A program made the translations under genes and the position numbers. Shown here piece by piece: positions 1-6,150 of a stretch of DNA of 8,249 nt. The notes below the pieces were generated by a model. That model was not told the DNA's origin. It made no database searches and worked only from the letters and a program-made list of their open reading frames with translations. Origin of the DNA: Ruminococcaceae bacterium UBA1865 (GTDB taxonomy: Bacteria > Bacillota > Clostridia > Oscillospirales > Acutalibacteraceae); contig DDHX01000062.1 in NCBI GenBank assembly GCA_002338255.1, positions 35,601-43,849 on the forward strand. Direction: 5' to 3'. Numbering within the stretch: the first letter of the stretch is position 1; the number at the start of each line of letters is the position of its first letter.

Positions 1-149
1 TCGCTGATGATCTGGGTGCCGATTCCTTGGATGTAGTTGACCTTTTAATGTCAATCGAGGATGAGTTCGAATTTGAAGTTCCCGATGAAGAGATTGACAA
101 CATTAAAACGGTCGGCGAGCTTGTTAAGTACATTGAGGATAACGTTTAA
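1..149 (+). CDS. acpP: Acyl carrier protein, 3' part (5' end outside window)
   Basis: This is the C-terminal 48 residues of an acyl carrier protein, read from the first full codon at position 3 to TAA at 147-149. The protein carries growing acyl chains on a 4'-phosphopantetheine arm during cytoplasmic fatty-acid synthesis. The attachment motif [11 protein letters not shown] is visible, with the modified serine at codon 24-26. It is followed by the acidic recognition helix ([14 protein letters not shown]) and the usual ending ([12 protein letters not shown]). About 30 N-terminal residues lie upstream of the window. A strong terminator starts 16 nt after the stop, so this is the last gene of its transcript. 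The family assignment is secure. Whether it serves fatty-acid synthesis or a specialised pathway cannot be told from this part, though its typical sequence favours the housekeeping role. Confidence 0.95.
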   Translation, partial: ADDLGADSLDVVDLLMSIEDEFEFEVPDEEIDNIKTVGELVKYIEDNV

Positions 150-164
150 TTGATGTTGCTCCTT

Positions 165-197
165 AAATCCGCTGTGCATTGCACAGCGGATTTTTTA
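165..197 (+). terminator. Intrinsic terminator after the ACP gene
   Basis: A perfect 12-bp stem (AATCCGCTGTGC at 166-177 pairing with 181-192) closes a 3-nt loop and runs into a T tract. It lies 16 nt past the ACP stop codon and separates that gene from the sodium-pump operon, which has its own promoter. Confidence 0.93.
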
Positions 198-226
198 CTT
201 TAAAAGGCGAATTTTGCGCGTTTTAC

Positions 227-255
227 TTGAAAAGCCAAGCTACTTCCTATATAAT
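227..255 (+). promoter_or_regulatory. Sigma-A type promoter for the decarboxylase beta/gamma (and possibly proS) operon
   Basis: TTGAAA (227-232) is separated by exactly 17 bp from TATAAT (250-255), giving a perfect -10 and a 5/6 -35 element. Transcription would start near 262, leaving a leader of about 40 nt before the beta-subunit start at 302. The site lies directly downstream of the ACP terminator, as expected for an independent transcription unit. Confidence 0.85.
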
Positions 256-301
256 CATTTCATATGTTAATTTTTTATAAACAAAAGGGGAGTAGAAAAC
301 G

Positions 302-1441
302 TTGAATGAATTCAGCTTTTTGACCGATGGCGTAATGTCTATGCTGAACCATCCGGGAATGCTGGTTATGTGGCTGATCGGCGGGTTGCTGATCTGGCTC
401 GCAATTAAGAAGGACTTTGAACCGGCGCTGCTTTTACCGATGGGGTTCGGTGCGATTTTGGTTAACCTGCCGCTGCCGGGCGTTTTAGGGAGCACGGGCA
501 TTGTACAGTGGCTGTTCCAGAAGGGAATTGTCGCATCCGAGGCGTTCCCGCTTTTACTGTTCGTCGGTATTGGTGCGATGATTGATTTTGGACCACTGCT
601 TTCCAACCCGAAAATGCTTCTGTTTGGGGGCGCGGCGCAGTTCGGAATCTTCCTGACTGTGGTTTTTGCGGTGCTGTTGGGCTTCCCGCTGAAAGATGCA
701 ATGTCCATCGGCGTGATTGGTGCGGCGGACGGACCGACCTCCATTCTGGTTTCACAGGTGCTGAAAAGCAGCTATATGGGGGCAATCGCGGTTGCCGCGT
801 ACTCGTACATGGCGCTGGTGCCAATCATACAGCCGGCGGCGATTAAGCTCGTTACCACAAAGCATGAGCGCATGATTCGTATGCCTTATAATCCAAAGGC
901 TGTTTCAAAAACGACTAAAATTTTATTCCCGATTATTGTTACATTGGTTGCGGGAATGATTGCGCCGGACTCGGTTTCCCTCGTAGGGTTCCTAATGTTC
1001 GGTAACTTAATTCGTGAGTGCGGCAAGCTGGAAAATCTTTCCCAGACCGCGCAGGGCCCGCTCGCAAATCTGATTACGATCTTTTTGGGGATTACCATTG
1101 CGTTCCAGATGCAGGCGGATCAATTCCTGACATGGGGAACACTGATCGTTATGGCACTTGGGTTGTTCGCATTTGTATTCGACACCATCGGCGGCGTACT
1201 TTTTGCAAAGCTGCTCAACCTGTTCCTTGCTGCCGATAAAAAGATTAACCCGATGGTCGGCGGCGCCGGAATTTCAGCGTTCCCAATGTCTGCAAGGGTC
1301 ATTCAAAAAATGGCGTTAAAAGAGGACAACCAGAACCACATTCTGATGCATGCGGTCGGCGCGAATGTGGCCGGTCAGATCGGCTCAGTCGTAGCGGGGG
1401 GCATTATCCTTTCGCTCGCCAGAAAGTGGGGGATGATGTAA
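302..1441 (+). CDS. Na+-translocating decarboxylase, beta subunit (OadB/GcdB/MmdB family)
   Basis: This 379-residue polytopic membrane protein is the ion-channel subunit of the biotin-dependent sodium-pumping decarboxylases (oxaloacetate, methylmalonyl-CoA or glutaconyl-CoA). The family drives decarboxylation of carboxybiotin and exports Na+. The residues shown by mutagenesis to matter in the Klebsiella protein appear to be present: Asp143 in the GVIGAADGPT loop, Tyr169, and Asn316, Gly320, Ser325 and Arg332 in the NPMVGGAGIS/PMSAR segment. They correspond to Asp203, Tyr229, Asn373, Gly377, Ser382 and Arg389 as I recall them. The length fits the short GcdB/MmdB-type forms. The start is TTG at 302, chosen because AGGGGAG (286-292) lies 9 nt upstream; the next in-frame ATG (335) has no such site. 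The gamma gene begins immediately after its stop. No alpha or biotin-carrier gene is in the window, so the substrate, and hence a precise gene name, cannot be assigned. Confidence 0.93.
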   Translation: MNEFSFLTDGVMSMLNHPGMLVMWLIGGLLIWLAIKKDFEPALLLPMGFGAILVNLPLPGVLGSTGIVQWLFQKGIVASEAFPLLLFVGIGAMIDFGPLLSNPKMLLFGGAAQFGIFLTVVFAVLLGFPLKDAMSIGVIGAADGPTSILVSQVLKSSYMGAIAVAAYSYMALVPIIQPAAIKLVTTKHERMIRMPYNPKAVSKTTKILFPIIVTLVAGMIAPDSVSLVGFLMFGNLIRECGKLENLSQTAQGPLANLITIFLGITIAFQMQADQFLTWGTLIVMALGLFAFVFDTIGGVLFAKLLNLFLAADKKINPMVGGAGISAFPMSARVIQKMALKEDNQNHILMHAVGANVAGQIGSVVAGGIILSLARKWGMM

Positions 1442-1648
1442 ATGTTCAGATGGAATTTACTCACAGCCGCGTTCACCAGTATTATGGGCAATGTTTCCGG
1501 GGATGATATCGGAAAATCTTTGAAACTGATGGGTCTGGGTATGCTCGGTATCTTTATTGTTATGATTGTGATCTTTCTTGTGATTGTTATACTCAATAAA
1601 GCCACGGCAGAAAAAAATGAAGACAAAGAAGACGAAGACGATAAATAG
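1442..1648 (+). CDS. Na+ pump decarboxylase gamma subunit (OadG family, small membrane protein)
   Basis: This 68-residue protein has one transmembrane helix at about residues 32-52, preceded by the segment IGKSLKLMGLGMLGIFIV, which is the characteristic entry to OadG-type subunits. It ends in a highly charged tail (residues 57-68, Asp/Glu/Lys only). Gamma subunits anchor and stabilise the decarboxylase complex in the cytoplasmic membrane, bridging the alpha and beta subunits. The ATG directly follows the beta stop codon with no gap, and a G-rich Shine-Dalgarno stretch sits inside the end of the beta gene, so translational coupling is likely. It is shorter than many gamma subunits and lacks the long proline/alanine-rich linker. 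The call rests on the membrane motif and on adjacency to beta; sequence alone would be weaker because of the small size. Confidence 0.82.
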   Translation: MFRWNLLTAAFTSIMGNVSGDDIGKSLKLMGLGMLGIFIVMIVIFLVIVILNKATAEKNEDKEDEDDK

Positions 1649-1708
1649 GGAATTCGCATAAATAATAAAATCAATCATACGGATTGTTTGATTTAGAGGG
1701 GTGTTAAT

Positions 1709-3145
1709 ATGGCAGAACAGAAAAAGATGGTCGAGGCAATTACTCCCATGGAGGAGGACTTTGCCAAATGGTACACCGATATCGTAAAAAAGGCCGAGCT
1801 GATGGATTACACCAGCGTGCGCGGCTGCATGGTAATTGAGCCTTACGGCTGGGCCATATGGGAGAATATTCAGCATATTCTCGATACCACTTTCAAAGAG
1901 CTTGGCCACGAAAATGTTTCGATGCCAATGTTTATTCCCGAAAGCCTTTTAAATAAGGAAAAAGACCATGTGCAGGGCTTTGCGCCGGAAGTGGCATGGG
2001 TCACCATGGGCGGGAATGAAAAGCTACAGGAGAGAATGTGCGTACGCCCGACTTCGGAAACGCTGTTTTGTGACCATTACGCCAAGGTCATCCAGTCCTG
2101 GCGCGACCTGCCGAAGCTCTACAATCAGTGGTGCTCCGTAGTCCGCTGGGAGAAAACCACGCGTCCGTTCCTGCGTTCGGTAGAGTTCCACTGGCAGGAA
2201 GGCCATACGATGCATGAAACTCCCGAGGAAGCCAAAGCGGAAACCGAGCAGATGCTCAAGGTTTACGCCGACTTCTGTGAAAACGATCTTGCCATGCCGG
2301 TGATTAAGGGACGCAAGACCGATAAAGAAAAATTCGCCGGTGCGGAGGCCACTTACACCATTGAGGCCATGATGCACGACGGCAAGGCTTTGCAGTCCGG
2401 TACCAGCCACTATTTTGGCGACGGCTTTGCAAAGGCGTTTGACGTAACGTTCCAGGGCAGGGATAACTCCAGCTGCCATCCGTTCCAGACCTCATGGGGC
2501 ATGAGCACTCGCATCATCGGCGGCATCATCATGACCCACGGCGATAACAACGGGTTGGTTCTGCCGCCGGCCATTGCACCGATTCAGGTGATTATTCTTC
2601 CAATCGCTCAGCACAAGCCCGGTGTGCTTGACAAAGCGCACGAGCTGCGCGAGAGATTGAAAAAGAACTTCCGTGTCAAAATTGATGAGTCCGAGCAGTC
2701 GCCAGGCTGGAAATTTGCCCAGTATGAAATGAAGGGCGTTCCGCTCCGCCTTGAAATCGGCCCGAAGGATATGGAAAAGAATCAGTGCGTTTTGGTGCGC
2801 CGCAACGACAGAGAAAAGACTTTTGTTGATCTTGACAACCTTGAAGCCGCAATTACAGAGCAGTTGGAAGCGGTTCGTCAGGGCATTTACGACAAAGCGC
2901 TTGCCCGCCGTGAGAGCATGACCTATTCCGCAACAAGCATGGACGAACTCAAAGACATTGCCGACAGTAAGCCGGGCTTCATTAAGGCCATGTGGTGCGG
3001 TGACGAGGCCTGTGAGGAAAAACTCAAAGAAGTCGCGGGAGTGTCCTCACGCTGTATGCCGTTTGAGCAGGAGCACATTTCGGATACCTGCGTCTGCTGC
3101 GGTAAGCCCGCAAAATCCATGGTTTACTGGGGAAAAGCATATTAA
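1709..3145 (+). CDS. proS: Prolyl-tRNA synthetase, archaeal/eukaryotic-like short type (ProS type 3)
   Basis: This 478-residue class II aminoacyl-tRNA synthetase charges tRNA-Pro with proline in the cytoplasm. The domains run in the usual order. The catalytic core includes RPTSE (113-117), motif 2 around [20 protein letters not shown] (146-165) and motif 3 ([12 protein letters not shown] onward, 261-291). The anticodon-binding domain spans about 292-400. The C-terminal zinc domain has Cys430, Cys435, Cys461 and Cys464, and the protein ends in the Tyr-terminated tail WGKAY. The lack of the bacterial editing insertion and the presence of the zinc domain mark the archaeal/eukaryotic-like form, common in Clostridia. 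The start is ATG with AGAGGGG (1695-1701) 7 nt upstream. The gap from the gamma gene is only 60 nt and has no good terminator, so cotranscription with the pump genes is plausible. Its last codons recur in decayed form at 4881-4966. Confidence 0.97.
   Translation: MAEQKKMVEAITPMEEDFAKWYTDIVKKAELMDYTSVRGCMVIEPYGWAIWENIQHILDTTFKELGHENVSMPMFIPESLLNKEKDHVQGFAPEVAWVTMGGNEKLQERMCVRPTSETLFCDHYAKVIQSWRDLPKLYNQWCSVVRWEKTTRPFLRSVEFHWQEGHTMHETPEEAKAETEQMLKVYADFCENDLAMPVIKGRKTDKEKFAGAEATYTIEAMMHDGKALQSGTSHYFGDGFAKAFDVTFQGRDNSSCHPFQTSWGMSTRIIGGIIMTHGDNNGLVLPPAIAPIQVIILPIAQHKPGVLDKAHELRERLKKNFRVKIDESEQSPGWKFAQYEMKGVPLRLEIGPKDMEKNQCVLVRRNDREKTFVDLDNLEAAITEQLEAVRQGIYDKALARRESMTYSATSMDELKDIADSKPGFIKAMWCGDEACEEKLKEVAGVSSRCMPFEQEHISDTCVCCGKPAKSMVYWGKAY
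3059..3145 (+). repeat. Intact copy of the duplicated proS 3' end (imperfect direct repeat, copy 1)
   Basis: These last 28 codons plus stop of proS, which encode half of the zinc site and the C-terminal tail, match 4881-4966 in the same orientation. By hand count, 67 of 86 aligned bases are identical, with one gap. This is the functional copy. The two copies enclose about 1.7 kb containing the proS terminator, the ECF sigma gene and the LCP gene. Confidence 0.85.
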
Positions 3146-3165
3146 TATCATTCATAATGATTATC

Positions 3166-3200
3166 AAAACAGCCGCGGAAGAATTTCTGCGGCTGTTTTT
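3166..3200 (+). terminator. Intrinsic terminator after proS
   Basis: AAAACAGCCGC (3166-3176) pairs with GCGGCTGTTTT (3189-3199). The stem continues inward through a G-T pair and GAA/TTC to a 4-nt loop, about 15 bp in all, and ends in a run of Ts. It begins 20 nt after the proS stop and closes the pump/proS transcript. The A-rich 5' arm gives it some symmetry. Confidence 0.92.
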
Positions 3201-3230
3201 GGTGTCAGTAATATAAATTTTTTTGATTTC

Positions 3231-3257
3231 TGTAACCTTTTTCCGTTTTCAAACGTG
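3231..3257 (+). promoter_or_regulatory. Candidate ECF-sigma promoter (autoregulatory) upstream of the sigma gene
   Basis: TGTAAC followed by CTTTTTTCC (from 3231), then CGTG (3254-3257) after a 17-bp spacer, resembles the TGWAAC-N16/17-CGTN pattern recognised by Gram-positive ECF sigma factors. These commonly transcribe their own genes. It lies about 24 bp before the sigma start codon and leaves room for the AAGGAG ribosome site. No convincing sigma-A promoter was seen in the same gap. The consensus is known for the family; use by this particular sigma factor is inferred. Confidence 0.55.
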
Positions 3258-3280
3258 TTGGTAGTGAAGGAGATGATTCC

Positions 3281-3772
3281 ATGAGCCAACTGTCGCAGCG
3301 TACGGGCGACAATCTTTCCGAAAAATACGATCTATATGGAAACATGCTGTTTAAGCTGTGCATGGTTATTCTTTGCAACAAGGAAGACGCGGAGGACGTG
3401 GTGCAGGACACTTTTGCCAAGTACCTGCAAAAACACCCGGACTTTCGCGGCGCCGAGCATGAAAAAGCGTGGTTCATTAAGGTTGCAACCAACGGCAGCA
3501 GGGACAAACGTCGTTACAGATTTTTCAAGAAGACGGTATGCCTCGATGAAATTGAAGCATATGCCCAAACGCCGGAACAATCGCAGGTTTTGGAGCAACT
3601 GATGGCGCTGTCACCGAAATATAAAACGATTTTATATCTTCATTATATTGAAGGCTATAAAATCAAAGAAATAGCCGATATTTTGGGGATGAAGGACACA
3701 ACCGTGAAAGTGGCGCTTTACCGTGGCAGAGAACAGCTGAAAATGGAGCTGAGAAAGGAGCTTACACAATGA
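3281..3772 (+). CDS. ECF-type RNA polymerase sigma-70 family factor
   Basis: This 163-residue alternative sigma factor directs RNA polymerase to a small regulon, usually cell-envelope or stress genes. Region 2 spans about residues 15-82, with EDAEDVVQDTFAKYL and WFIKVATNGSRDKRR for core binding and -10 recognition. Region 4 spans about 104-155, with LSPKYKTILYLHYIEGYKIK followed by the helix-turn-helix EIADILGMKDTTVKVALYRG for the -35 element. Regions 1 and 3 are absent, as in ECF factors. The ATG is preceded by AAGGAG (3267-3272) at 8 nt. The stop overlaps the next start (ATGA), so sigma and the LCP protein are translationally coupled, the usual arrangement for a sigma factor and its anti-sigma. 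A probable ECF promoter upstream suggests autoregulation. The trigger and regulon are unknown. Confidence 0.94.
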   Translation: MSQLSQRTGDNLSEKYDLYGNMLFKLCMVILCNKEDAEDVVQDTFAKYLQKHPDFRGAEHEKAWFIKVATNGSRDKRRYRFFKKTVCLDEIEAYAQTPEQSQVLEQLMALSPKYKTILYLHYIEGYKIKEIADILGMKDTTVKVALYRGREQLKMELRKELTQ

Positions 3773-4842
3773 AACCGGAAAATTTAATAAACGCAGTGAA
3801 TCAGATTCACGTCGACACGGGATTAAAGGCGAAAGTAATGGGCGGCGAGCCCGCCGTAAGCAGGCATAAACCGATTTTATTGACGCTGTCAAAAACTGCC
3901 GCGTGCCTTGCGGCAATAGCAGTGCTGGTGTTGGGGGTAACGCTTGTACCGCAAATTTTAAAGCCCCTCGGTACCACCTCACATACTTCGCAGTCGCAGG
4001 GAGGGGCAGTTTCCAACAATGCCGGTCAGCCGGGTATGGTGAACGGGCTTTATCATGATGATGCCATTCAAAACATTCTGTTGCTCGGCGTTGACGACTA
4101 TCAGAAGGGCGACATCGGGCGTAGCGACAGCATGATGCTCGTTTCGGTCGACACACGTCACAAAAAGCTAAAGATCACCTCATTCATGCGCGATCTGTAC
4201 GTTACTATTCCGGGGTACGGCAGCAACAAGCTCAACGCCGCGTATCCTTTAGCGGGCGGCGGCGCAGAGGGTGCGGCGCTTGCAGTGAAAACTATCGAAG
4301 CAAACTTCGGTACCGATATTGACCGCTATGTCATGATCGGAAATTCCGCTTTTGATCAGATTGTCGACAAGTTTGGCGGAGTTACCATGACGATTACAGC
4401 GGGGGAGGCAAAACTGATCAACCAGTACTCCGGGGATTCCCGACGTAATCTGACAGCCGGAACCTTCCTGCTGAGTGGAAAACAGGCTCATTATTATTCC
4501 CGAATCCGCGTAATCGGCGACGATTTTGGACGCACCGAGCGCCAGCGCAAGGTTTTTTCCGGCATTGCGGATAAGTTTAAGACTTCAAATGTCACTTCAA
4601 TTTACAACATTTTGTCTGAAACACTTCCTCTTGTCACGACTGACATGAGCAAAAACGAAGTCGTTGATATAGCGAAAAACTCGCTTACCTATCTGAATTA
4701 TCCCTTGAGCCAAAATCGTATTCCGGGTGATGATAATTATCAGTCCGAAATCGTCTCCGGTGTCGGAACAGTGCTTGTAACGGATATGGCAAAAAGTAAG
4801 CAGAGTATTGCGAAGTTTATTTATGAGGACGATATGCCTTAA
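3769..4842 (+). CDS. LytR-CpsA-Psr (LCP) family membrane protein, possibly with an N-terminal anti-sigma segment
   Basis: This 357-residue single-pass protein has about 40 cytoplasmic residues, a transmembrane helix at about 43-63, a Gly/Ser/Gln-rich linker, and an extracellular LCP domain at about 101-272. LCP enzymes transfer lipid-linked wall polymers such as teichoic acid or capsule to peptidoglycan. The expected phosphate and metal-binding residues are visible: NILLLGVDD (102-110), GRSDSMMLVSVD (Arg118, Asp120), MRDLYVTIPG (Arg141, Asp142), SNKLNAAY, YSRIR (Arg245) and GRTERQR (Arg255). The ATG overlaps the sigma stop by 4 nt and has AAGGAG (3755-3760) at 8 nt. The N-terminus (MKPENLINAVNQI) resembles the start of membrane proteins that follow ECF sigma genes in Clostridia. 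I infer, but cannot show, that it binds the sigma factor. A plain LCP enzyme in the sigma operon is the alternative. Confidence 0.9.
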   Translation: MKPENLINAVNQIHVDTGLKAKVMGGEPAVSRHKPILLTLSKTAACLAAIAVLVLGVTLVPQILKPLGTTSHTSQSQGGAVSNNAGQPGMVNGLYHDDAIQNILLLGVDDYQKGDIGRSDSMMLVSVDTRHKKLKITSFMRDLYVTIPGYGSNKLNAAYPLAGGGAEGAALAVKTIEANFGTDIDRYVMIGNSAFDQIVDKFGGVTMTITAGEAKLINQYSGDSRRNLTAGTFLLSGKQAHYYSRIRVIGDDFGRTERQRKVFSGIADKFKTSNVTSIYNILSETLPLVTTDMSKNEVVDIAKNSLTYLNYPLSQNRIPGDDNYQSEIVSGVGTVLVTDMAKSKQSIAKFIYEDDMP

Positions 4843-4880
4843 GGTTTTCCGACAGGTAACCTGTTATTACAATATAAGAT

Positions 4881-4966
4881 CCTTTGAAACAGGAACACAT
4901 TTTAGATATCTGTGCCTGCTGTGGCACACCCGCCAAATCCTTGGTCTGCTGGGGAAAGCATATTGA
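4881..4966 (+). pseudogene. Decayed fragment of a proS 3' end (direct repeat, copy 2)
   Basis: Read from CCT at 4881, this fragment gives P-L-K-QEHI-L-D-I-C-A-CCG-T-PAKS-L-V-C-WGK. Over 25 residues, 17 match the ProRS C-terminus, including all three cysteines of the C-x-C-C motif. At DNA level 67 of 86 columns match 3059-3145. One base is missing in the GGGGAAAAG tract (here GGGGAAAG); allowing for it, GCA TAT TGA restores the proS ending with its own stop. Eleven of the 19 differences fall at third codon positions, so the fragment diverged partly as a coding sequence before it decayed. There is no start codon, and an in-frame TAA lies just upstream (4875-4877), so it is not translated as a gene. 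It begins 38 nt after the LCP stop. Confidence 0.85.
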
Positions 4967-5003
4967 TTTATTCGGAATATTTAATCTAAATTTTACCAAT
5001 ACT

Positions 5004-5036
5004 AAAAGGGCGAACCGTTGAGGTGCGTCCTTTTTT
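5004..5036 (+). terminator. Intrinsic terminator after the LCP gene and proS remnant
   Basis: AAAAGGGCG (5004-5012) pairs with CGTCCTTTT (5026-5034) with one G-T pair. The stem continues with ACC/GGT after a 1x1 mismatch around a 5-nt loop, and a T run follows. It would end the sigma/LCP transcript. Because it sits 37 nt after the remnant's stop, it may originally have been the terminator of the proS copy that decayed. Confidence 0.87.
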
Positions 5037-5124
5037 GAAACAGTTTTGTAACTTGCCCTCCATTATCAATTGTGATATCATTTGATGTCAGTAGACATAA
5101 TACTTTTAGAAAAGAGAGATTAAC

Positions 5125-5976
5125 ATGAAAAAAATATGGGCGTTTGCCTGCATGATAACTATTCTGCTTACCCTTACAGCTTGTAATGGACAAGCCTCGT
5201 CGAGTGCTGCTTCCGGCACGGAAAGCCAGCTTGTAACCAGCAGTGTGCAAGGGGACACGGCGACTTCCAGCGGTGCTGTTTCCAGTCAGCCAGCCTCAAG
5301 CGCAGCGTCTTCAAGTGCGGCGGTAGCAGCCAACACTGAACCCAGAGTCGCCAGTCCGAAAGCTCTGGCAAATAAGAGCACTGGGGAGTATCAAGTCAAA
5401 ACCGTTGAATACAATTATAATAAAGACAATATGGTCTACAAAGCCACCTATTTTCAGCTTTCGGGAAAAATCGCGAACCTTGATAAAATAAATGCAACAT
5501 TAAAAAATGCCGCACTGCAAACCATCAATTCGCTTGGAACTGCCAAAAAGAGCGTAAAAACAACGGTGAGGGTCAACGGAGACGTTACCTATCAGGGTAA
5601 AAATTTTATCAGCGTAGGCTTTAACGAATATGCAACCACCTCTCCGAAGGTGAAAGCTCAGCGCGTGCTGCGCACGGTGAATATCAATCTGAAAACCGGA
5701 GCAACCGTCTCGGCCTCAGATTTGATCGTTAAAAATAACGCACTGTACAAGGCACTCGAAAAGGCAGCGAAGGAACAGAAGGACGCGGGGGTTGCGTCGG
5801 CCTTGACCGCAGCTGCGATTCAGTCGGGACTGGACTCAAAAACAATCTATTTTACCGATTACGGGGTCGGGCTCAGCGTACTAACCTCCGACAAGCGCCT
5901 TACCACAATTACCCTGACCTATCAGGAAGTTCAGCCGTTTGTGACGAAAAATGCGATCTGGAACAATTTTATATAA
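5125..5976 (+). CDS. Secreted lipoprotein with a DUF3298/RsiV-like domain
   Basis: This 283-residue protein has a type II signal peptide (MKK, a hydrophobic stretch, then lipobox LTAC with Cys20), so it should be lipid-anchored to the outer face of the membrane. Residues 24-72 form a low-complexity Ser/Ala-rich linker. The globular part (about 87-283) resembles the DUF4163/DUF3298 fold also found in the anti-sigma factor RsiV and the deacetylase PdaC. Supporting segments are RTVNINLKTGATVSASDLI (183-201), IYFTDYGVGLSVL (241-253) and the closing strand YQEVQPFV (266-273). No catalytic residues can be named. The start is ATG with a modest AGAGAG ribosome site at 5113-5118. Only a -10-like CATAAT (5096-5101) without a good -35 precedes it. 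Its position after the ECF sigma/LCP pair hints at a shared envelope role, but a terminator separates them. Lipoprotein status is secure; the domain call is moderate. Confidence 0.8.
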   Translation: MKKIWAFACMITILLTLTACNGQASSSAASGTESQLVTSSVQGDTATSSGAVSSQPASSAASSSAAVAANTEPRVASPKALANKSTGEYQVKTVEYNYNKDNMVYKATYFQLSGKIANLDKINATLKNAALQTINSLGTAKKSVKTTVRVNGDVTYQGKNFISVGFNEYATTSPKVKAQRVLRTVNINLKTGATVSASDLIVKNNALYKALEKAAKEQKDAGVASALTAAAIQSGLDSKTIYFTDYGVGLSVLTSDKRLTTITLTYQEVQPFVTKNAIWNNFI

Positions 5977-5988
5977 TGACTGTTTTTC

Positions 5989-6014
5989 GCATGGCACCTC
6001 CATTTGCTTTTTTT
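5989..6014 (+). terminator. Possible weak terminator after the lipoprotein gene
   Basis: GCATGG (5989-5994) can pair with CCAT (6000-6003) and GC (6006-6007) across a 2-nt bulge, and seven Ts follow. The location, 13 nt after the stop, fits a terminator, but the stem is short and interrupted, so its efficiency is doubtful. Confidence 0.4.
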
Positions 6015-6150
6015 GATAAATCGTTTATAATGATGATAAGAACTTAAAATTGGCATTGCTCTGTGGGTGCTTCGTATCCGGAAAAAGCGTAAGGCGTAAG
6101 TTTTGACATATGGTGTTCTATAATGAAACGGACTGAATGGAGGGATTTCT

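Noticed and set aside
1668..1694. AT-rich inverted repeat (AAATCAA/TTGATTT) between the gamma gene and proS as a terminator.
   Set aside because: The stem is weak, there is no T tract after it, and the proS ribosome site follows at once.
3332..4491. Long open frames on the - strand across the sigma and LCP genes, and similar ones across other genes.
   Set aside because: They are antisense shadows of well-supported + strand genes, with no ribosome sites and no recognisable protein features.
4852..4864. ACAGG-TAA-CCTGT hairpin just after the LCP stop as its terminator.
   Set aside because: Five base pairs with no T run; the strong hairpin at 5004-5036 is the better terminator.
3202..5093. Shared word TGTCAGTA after the proS terminator (3204-3211) and before the lipoprotein (5086-5093) as cassette boundary repeats.
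   Set aside because: Eight bases could match by chance and no further similarity extends from either site; the proS-end repeat explains the boundary better.
5070..5101. TTGTGA and CATAAT as a promoter for the lipoprotein gene.
   Set aside because: The spacing is 20 bp and both elements are imperfect; only a -10-like match remains, so no promoter is claimed.
6103..6124. Perfect TTGACA and perfect TATAAT upstream of the small membrane protein gene.
   Set aside because: They are only 10 bp apart, far too close to act together as a sigma-A promoter, and neither has a good partner at 16-18 bp.
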